From Profundicola sp964553105 (GTDB lineage Bacteria > Bacteroidota > Bacteroidia > Flavobacteriales > Weeksellaceae), in the NCBI GenBank assembly GCA_964553105.1, contig CAZKJO010000009.1, forward strand, positions 1 through 53,582: DNA of 53,582 nucleotides, given 5' to 3'. The notes below the pieces were generated by a model. It had not been told where the DNA came from, made no database searches, and saw only the letters and a program-made list of their open reading frames with translations. Positions 50,245 to 53,582 of the stretch are shown in pieces. A program made the translations under genes and the position numbers. How positions within the stretch are numbered: position 1 is the stretch's first letter; each line of letters begins with the position of its first letter.

Positions 50245-51009
50245 TTACTCAAACTTGAGCGAGAACATGACGGCCCTCGTGTGCATAGACGAGAAGGCAC
50301 CTGCCCAAATTGGTGGCGTGTCTGGATCGTCTGCCACTAACTCGTTGTTGAAGAAGAAAATTCCTTTAACTGATGGTGTTAATTTAAATCTACGGAAGTA
50401 AATGCTAATACCACCTTCGATTTGGTATGAGAAACTATGTGTTTTTAGCCTAAAAATCCCATCGAAGTTATCATCTTCTGAGCTTTCCTCACTCTGCATG
50501 TTGATCATATATCCAACCCCAGCTTGTAAGTAGGGACGCGTGTTAAACCAACGATCACCGTGGATTTGTAATAAAATCGGAATATCGATATAAGAAGATT
50601 TAATCTCGCGAATCGAATCATTAGCTGATGCTAAATACGGCGTTCCGTTGTATGGATTGTCGTAAACACCACCTTCGTGTATATTGTTGAAATATAGGTT
50701 ACGCTCTGTGAAGTGAATCCCTGGCTGGATGAATAAATCAAATCTATCGTTTAGTTTTAATTTCCCCATAAGTCCGGCAGAGAAGCCCATTTTGGCTTCA
50801 GACTCGACATCAAATCTACCTAGATCATTGATACCCGTTTCGCTGGGATGCATCTTGAAATCGAAGTAATTCAGTCCCAAAAAGTATCCATAGGATAGTC
50901 TTTTCTGGTCTTCAGCGTTATTTTTGTCTTCTTTATCGAAGTTTGGCTTCCATTGCGCCTGGGCAGACACAATAAACATGATAGTGAAAAGGGCAAAAAT
51001 CTTTCTCAT
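50245..51009 (-). CDS. porT: PorT-family outer-membrane protein of the type IX secretion system
   Basis: This 254-residue beta-barrel protein is needed for T9SS function in Porphyromonas and Flavobacterium. It has a signal peptide (MRKIFALFTIMFIVSAQAQ) and then a PorT/outer-membrane-barrel sequence with YGYFLGLNYFDFKMHPSETG, GFSAGLMGKLKLNDRFDLFI and QPGIHFTERNLYF, ending in aromatic-rich VMFSLKFE as barrels do. I start at 51009; an ATG at 51048 lies within ubiE and precedes the signal peptide. The ubiE-porT pair is a conserved flavobacterial arrangement and fits the three T9SS cargo proteins in this window. Confidence 0.92.
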   Translation of the reverse strand: MRKIFALFTIMFIVSAQAQWKPNFDKEDKNNAEDQKRLSYGYFLGLNYFDFKMHPSETGINDLGRFDVESEAKMGFSAGLMGKLKLNDRFDLFIQPGIHFTERNLYFNNIHEGGVYDNPYNGTPYLASANDSIREIKSSYIDIPILLQIHGDRWFNTRPYLQAGVGYMINMQSEESSEDDNFDGIFRLKTHSFSYQIEGGISIYFRRFKLTPSVKGIFFFNNELVADDPDTPPIWAGAFSSMHTRAVMFSLKFE

Positions 51010-51035
51010 ATTTTGATAACGTATTGTTTGGCGAT

Positions 51036-51764
51036 TTATTTTAAGCAACTATAAATACTCGCTATGCCAAAGGTAAGTTTTTTATCTTTAGGTTCAAGAA
51101 AATTTACAGATTTCAAGATATTGTTCAATTTTTCTCCATAAGGAAAGGCTTGTACCGACTCTGGCAAGTAGGTGTAGGCTCTGTGATCCTTAGAGAAAGT
51201 TTTTCCGATAACGGGTAAAATATTCTTGAAATAGAAATTATATAATTGTTTCATCGGGAACTGCTCTGGCTGTGAAAACTCTAAAATCACAAATTTCCCG
51301 CCTGGTTTTAGTACGCGATGAATCTCTTTTAATCCTTTTTCTAATGTTTCGAAGTTTCTAACTCCAAAGGCAACCGTAATAGCATCGAATGTGTTGTCCT
51401 CAAAAGGCATATTCTCTGCGTCTCCTTGAATCATTTCGATTTGATCGCTCAAGTTTTTCTCTGCTACCTTTACACGACCGTGCTCCAGCATTCCATTAGA
51501 TAAATCGAAACCAGTAATCTTAGCTTGTGGATTCTTTTTGGCCAAAGCAATCGCCAAGTCTCCGGTTCCGGTGGCTACGTCTAAAATAGTTTTTGGCTCG
51601 GTTTCGGTAACCATTTTAACTACTTTTTTACGCCAGCTGACATCGATTCCAACTGATAATAATCGGTTGAGGAAATCATATCTATGCGAGATGTTGTCAA
51701 ACATTTGTTCGACTTCATCTTTTTTGCCCATCGTAGAGCCATATGGTTTTACTTGTTCTGACAT
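51036..51764 (-). CDS. menG: Demethylmenaquinone methyltransferase
   Basis: This enzyme (UbiE/MenG/COQ5 family) C-methylates demethylmenaquinone to menaquinone, the respiratory quinone of the group. The 242 residues contain the family start MFDNISHRYDFLNRLLSVGI, followed by WRKKVV, SAM motif I ILDVATGTGDLAIALAK, GFDLSNGMLEHGR, GDAENMPFEDNTFDAITVAF, with GVRNFETLEKGLKEIHRVLK and PGG, and the C-terminal ALTFGIASIY-like end. porT follows 26 nt later, probably on the same transcript. Confidence 0.95.
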   Translation of the reverse strand: MSEQVKPYGSTMGKKDEVEQMFDNISHRYDFLNRLLSVGIDVSWRKKVVKMVTETEPKTILDVATGTGDLAIALAKKNPQAKITGFDLSNGMLEHGRVKVAEKNLSDQIEMIQGDAENMPFEDNTFDAITVAFGVRNFETLEKGLKEIHRVLKPGGKFVILEFSQPEQFPMKQLYNFYFKNILPVIGKTFSKDHRAYTYLPESVQAFPYGEKLNNILKSVNFLEPKDKKLTFGIASIYSCLK

Positions 51765-51795
51765 ATTTTTCTAATGCTAATGTGGAGAATTTAGA

Positions 51796-52362
51796 TTATT
51801 CGTAATTCTCAAAATAAAATTGTTTAAAATCACCAACTCTAAATATCTTCTTACGTAATGTATCGTTTTCAGATTTTCGTGTAAAAGCTGGGAAGTCTTC
51901 GTCTAAGTTATAATAGAAATCCTCGTTATAAATCGTAGAATCTATTTTTACATCACCCAAATAGGTTTTGCCTTGATAAGTTGCTTTTAATTTTCCGTAG
52001 ATAGAATCTTTATCTACCATTGGACCATAAGGCAATCCATAGATAAAATATACCGAACGTGTCGGATTAATCAATCCTCTTACTCTTTTTACCTCAAATG
52101 TGCTTGCTGGAAAATTAAGACTATCTACCTCAGAAGCAACTTCTAATGTGTGTTGCCCTTTTTCTAAATTAATTTTTAATTCCTGACCCGGTGACACAAC
52201 ATATTTATTTTGGTCTATGGTCACATTCAAAGTGGCTTTGGTTGGGTTATCAATTAGGTAATAGCTCTTTTTTAGTATCACCTCAAAATAAACCACCAAA
52301 CTCAAAATTGTCACTAACAGTGCAATTAAAAATCCAATAAAACTTGGGCTCAATTTTTTCAT
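51796..52362 (-). CDS. Membrane-anchored protein of unknown function
   Basis: I do not recognise this 188-residue protein. It has one N-terminal membrane helix (FIGFLIALLVTILSLVVYF) and a periplasmic or exposed beta-rich remainder with a PEGA-like start (NPTKATLNVTIDQNKYVVSP, then GQELKINLEKGQHTLEV), where short strands alternate with charged turns. PEGA-like modules are usually found in cell-surface proteins; that link is tentative. A perfect TAACTTTG box (52370-52377) ends 7 nt before the ATG. It is 31 nt upstream of menG, perhaps in the same unit. Confidence 0.7.
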   Translation of the reverse strand: MKKLSPSFIGFLIALLVTILSLVVYFEVILKKSYYLIDNPTKATLNVTIDQNKYVVSPGQELKINLEKGQHTLEVASEVDSLNFPASTFEVKRVRGLINPTRSVYFIYGLPYGPMVDKDSIYGKLKATYQGKTYLGDVKIDSTIYNEDFYYNLDEDFPAFTRKSENDTLRKKIFRVGDFKQFYFENYE

Positions 52363-52369
52363 AAGTGGG

Positions 52370-52377
52370 CAAAGTTA
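52370..52377 (-). promoter_or_regulatory. -7 box of the membrane-anchored unknown gene
   Basis: TAACTTTG on the minus strand followed by CC, exact consensus, 7 nt before the ATG at 52362. No TTG is apparent at 17-21 nt. Confidence 0.5.
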
Positions 52378-52434
52378 GGGATTTGCAAACAATTATTTGA
52401 ATTGTTATTCAATAAAATCACTGCTAACTATAAC

Positions 52435-52977
52435 TTATGAAATACTGCTTTCTAATTGTTTAAGTTGGTGTATGATTTTTAAATGACCTAAATGATGTTC
52501 GGCGTGCCATGCATAGTAGGCTAGTAGAAAGAATAAATCCTGTTTTACATCGTATTCTGGATGTCTTATAGACTTAGCAAATTCTCTCTCGTTCATGTTT
52601 TTTAATAACACGACCCATCTATAGTGTAAGCCAGATAGAATCTGTAATGAAGAGGAAATGCCTGCGAGATGACAATCTGATAAGTTGGCCCATAAATTTT
52701 CCTGATAAGGTTTAATGATGGGTTCGGTTTCGGTTAGCGCTAATTTAAACCGAATAAAGGCATTCATATGACTATCTGCCAAATGATGCACGATTTGAAT
52801 TGCATTCCAACCACCAGGGCGATAACTTTGTTTAAGTTGTTGGGTATCTAATTCTAAGGCTGTTTGTGCAAAATAGGGTGGATGGATTGTAAGCTGATGA
52901 ATATATTGGTCCACCAATTCTTGTTCGAATTTTTCGGGTGCTTTGAATCTACCTATCGGATATTTTATATCTTCCAT
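52435..52977 (-). CDS. YfiT/DinB-family metal-dependent protein (bacillithiol transferase-like)
   Basis: This 180-residue four-helix DinB-superfamily protein begins IKYPIGRFKAPEKF, a start typical of YfiT. The three metal-ligand histidines are likely in VHHLADSHMNAFIRFKLAL and in YAWHAEHHLGHLK. YfiT-type proteins transfer thiols such as bacillithiol or act as metal hydrolases; many Bacteroidetes make bacillithiol, so such a role is plausible but inferred. It stands alone between the unknown membrane gene and the HAD-like gene. Confidence 0.88.
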   Translation of the reverse strand: MEDIKYPIGRFKAPEKFEQELVDQYIHQLTIHPPYFAQTALELDTQQLKQSYRPGGWNAIQIVHHLADSHMNAFIRFKLALTETEPIIKPYQENLWANLSDCHLAGISSSLQILSGLHYRWVVLLKNMNEREFAKSIRHPEYDVKQDLFFLLAYYAWHAEHHLGHLKIIHQLKQLESSIS

Positions 52978-53065
52978 ATCACGCTACTATATTTGATGCA
53001 TTAGTTTATATTGTCTGAATACTGAGCTTGTATTCGATGTTTAAAGTTATCTAAAAAGAACAAAA

Positions 53066-53509
53066 TTAATCATGACTTCCATCATCGAAAACCTCAATCA
53101 TAACTTCTTTTTCAACCAAATCGGTGAACTTGCCATTATAGCGGGTTGCCTTCACCATATGATTGTCGATCCAGTGATAGTTTCCGCCACGTGGTTTCCC
53201 CATCAGTAGGCTATGATATTTGAAACCATGTTTTTTTAGCCAAGTCTCTGTGTATTCTCTATGTTCTTCTGTTCTCGAGGTAAAGAAACAAATTCTATGT
53301 CCCTCGTCGTACCATTTATTACAAACTTTTAAAGCATCTGGATATACCTCGGCTGTGAGCATTCTTTCAGGCTCTTCATTGGGGATATCTTCGCCGATAG
53401 TTCCATCGATATCAATCAGATAATTTTTTACATTTTCGGGTAAGACTGGGCTAATAGCTTTACCATCTACGATAGTTTCTTTTAGCGTGATATCTTTCTT
53501 TTGTTTCAT
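53066..53509 (-). CDS. HAD-superfamily-like hydrolase
   Basis: This 147-residue protein has the core HAD motifs: YLIDIDGTIGED (motif I; nucleophile Asp and acid/base Asp), ICFFTSRTEEHREYTETWL (motif II Ser/Thr) and LLMGKPRGG (motif III Lys), with IEVFDDG late as a weak motif IV. It resembles small polynucleotide- or sugar-phosphate phosphatases. Proteins like it have been labelled phosphoheptose isomerase in flavobacterial genomes; the sequence here shows no SIS isomerase fold, so that name would be wrong. Substrate is unknown. There is no close partner; the gene reads toward the DinB gene. Confidence 0.8.
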   Translation of the reverse strand: MKQKKDITLKETIVDGKAISPVLPENVKNYLIDIDGTIGEDIPNEEPERMLTAEVYPDALKVCNKWYDEGHRICFFTSRTEEHREYTETWLKKHGFKYHSLLMGKPRGGNYHWIDNHMVKATRYNGKFTDLVEKEVMIEVFDDGSHD

Positions 53510-53582
53510 AGTTTAAATTTATTTGTAAATATAAGGAATTGTTTTGGGTGTTTTTGGAGACGCAAGTATATCGTAGAAAGGG

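Noticed and set aside
49968..50300. Open frame on the minus strand spanning the N run
   Set aside because: About a third of it is undetermined sequence, the rest overlaps the end of porT antisense to nothing known, and the composition is not protein-like.
51010..51048. 13-residue extension of porT overlapping menG
   Set aside because: A standard signal peptide begins at the ATG at 51009; the extension would bury it.

Overview
The window is AT-rich chromosomal DNA from a member of the Bacteroidetes, almost certainly class Flavobacteriia. The evidence is: three proteins with type IX secretion (T9SS) sorting domains plus the T9SS protein PorT; the rpmB-rpmG-DUF4295-ftsY order; Bacteroidetes-type promoters (TTG/TTTG, then about 17-21 nt, then TAnnTTTG); and very few Shine-Dalgarno sites. 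It reads as core genome. I see no prophage, insertion sequence, CRISPR array, tRNA or rRNA. One run of 100 N (49978-50077) is a scaffold gap.

Layout. 1-2.2 kb: start of guaA, then ftsY and ribosomal proteins bL33 and bL28. 2.2-12.9 kb: two giant tandem paralogous T9SS-exported repeat proteins behind lnt. 13-21 kb: a carbohydrate block with a secreted GH13 amylase, a Nudix/winged-helix NrtR-like regulator, divergent pfkA-gapA, a ROK glucokinase-like kinase and a BadF-type sugar kinase. 20.8-25 kb: NlpC/P60 hydrolase, O-methyltransferase, and a 3-oxoacid CoA-transferase operon (scoA, scoB) split by a four-helix-bundle (S23-like) gene, then a SMUG2-type DNA glycosylase. 25-30.5 kb: YifB ATPase, cytidine deaminase, and pyruvate dehydrogenase E1-alpha and E2. 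30.5-33.3 kb: pabC, pabB, OsmC, and two small conserved proteins. 33.3-35.5 kb: rpsA. 35.9-44.2 kb: phosphosugar mutase, GIN-domain lipoprotein, GT2 glycosyltransferase, DUF4199, nucleoside phosphorylase, SUI1/YciH, 2OG-Fe(II) oxygenase and a second GH13 enzyme. 44.4-53.5 kb: RsmB-type rRNA methyltransferase, CoA-transferase, a lipoprotein pseudogene, a secreted unknown, a USP-TPR protein, porT, menG/ubiE, an anchored unknown, a DinB/YfiT protein and a HAD-like protein.

The most coherent physiological theme is starch/sugar use feeding glycolysis. Extracellular amylase and a cytoplasmic GH13 enzyme would produce glucose or phosphosugars, which the ROK kinase, phosphosugar mutase, PfkA and GapA pass to pyruvate dehydrogenase. 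The NrtR-like regulator sits between the amylase and pfkA-gapA. A 36-bp imperfect palindrome lies in its divergent promoter region, and a different 15-bp perfect palindrome abuts the amylase promoter.

The observations most worth following are: the four-helix-bundle gene with heptad-spaced flanking repeats inside the CoA-transferase operon; the two palindromes; six genes whose perfect TAnnTTTG box lies only 4-7 nt before the ATG (candidate leaderless mRNAs, including an eIF1-like factor and an rRNA methyltransferase); the repeat-by-repeat duplication of the giant T9SS proteins; and a lipoprotein gene with three in-frame stops but an otherwise intact 173-codon frame. No wholly new system is evident. 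All assignments come from reading motifs by eye, without database searches.
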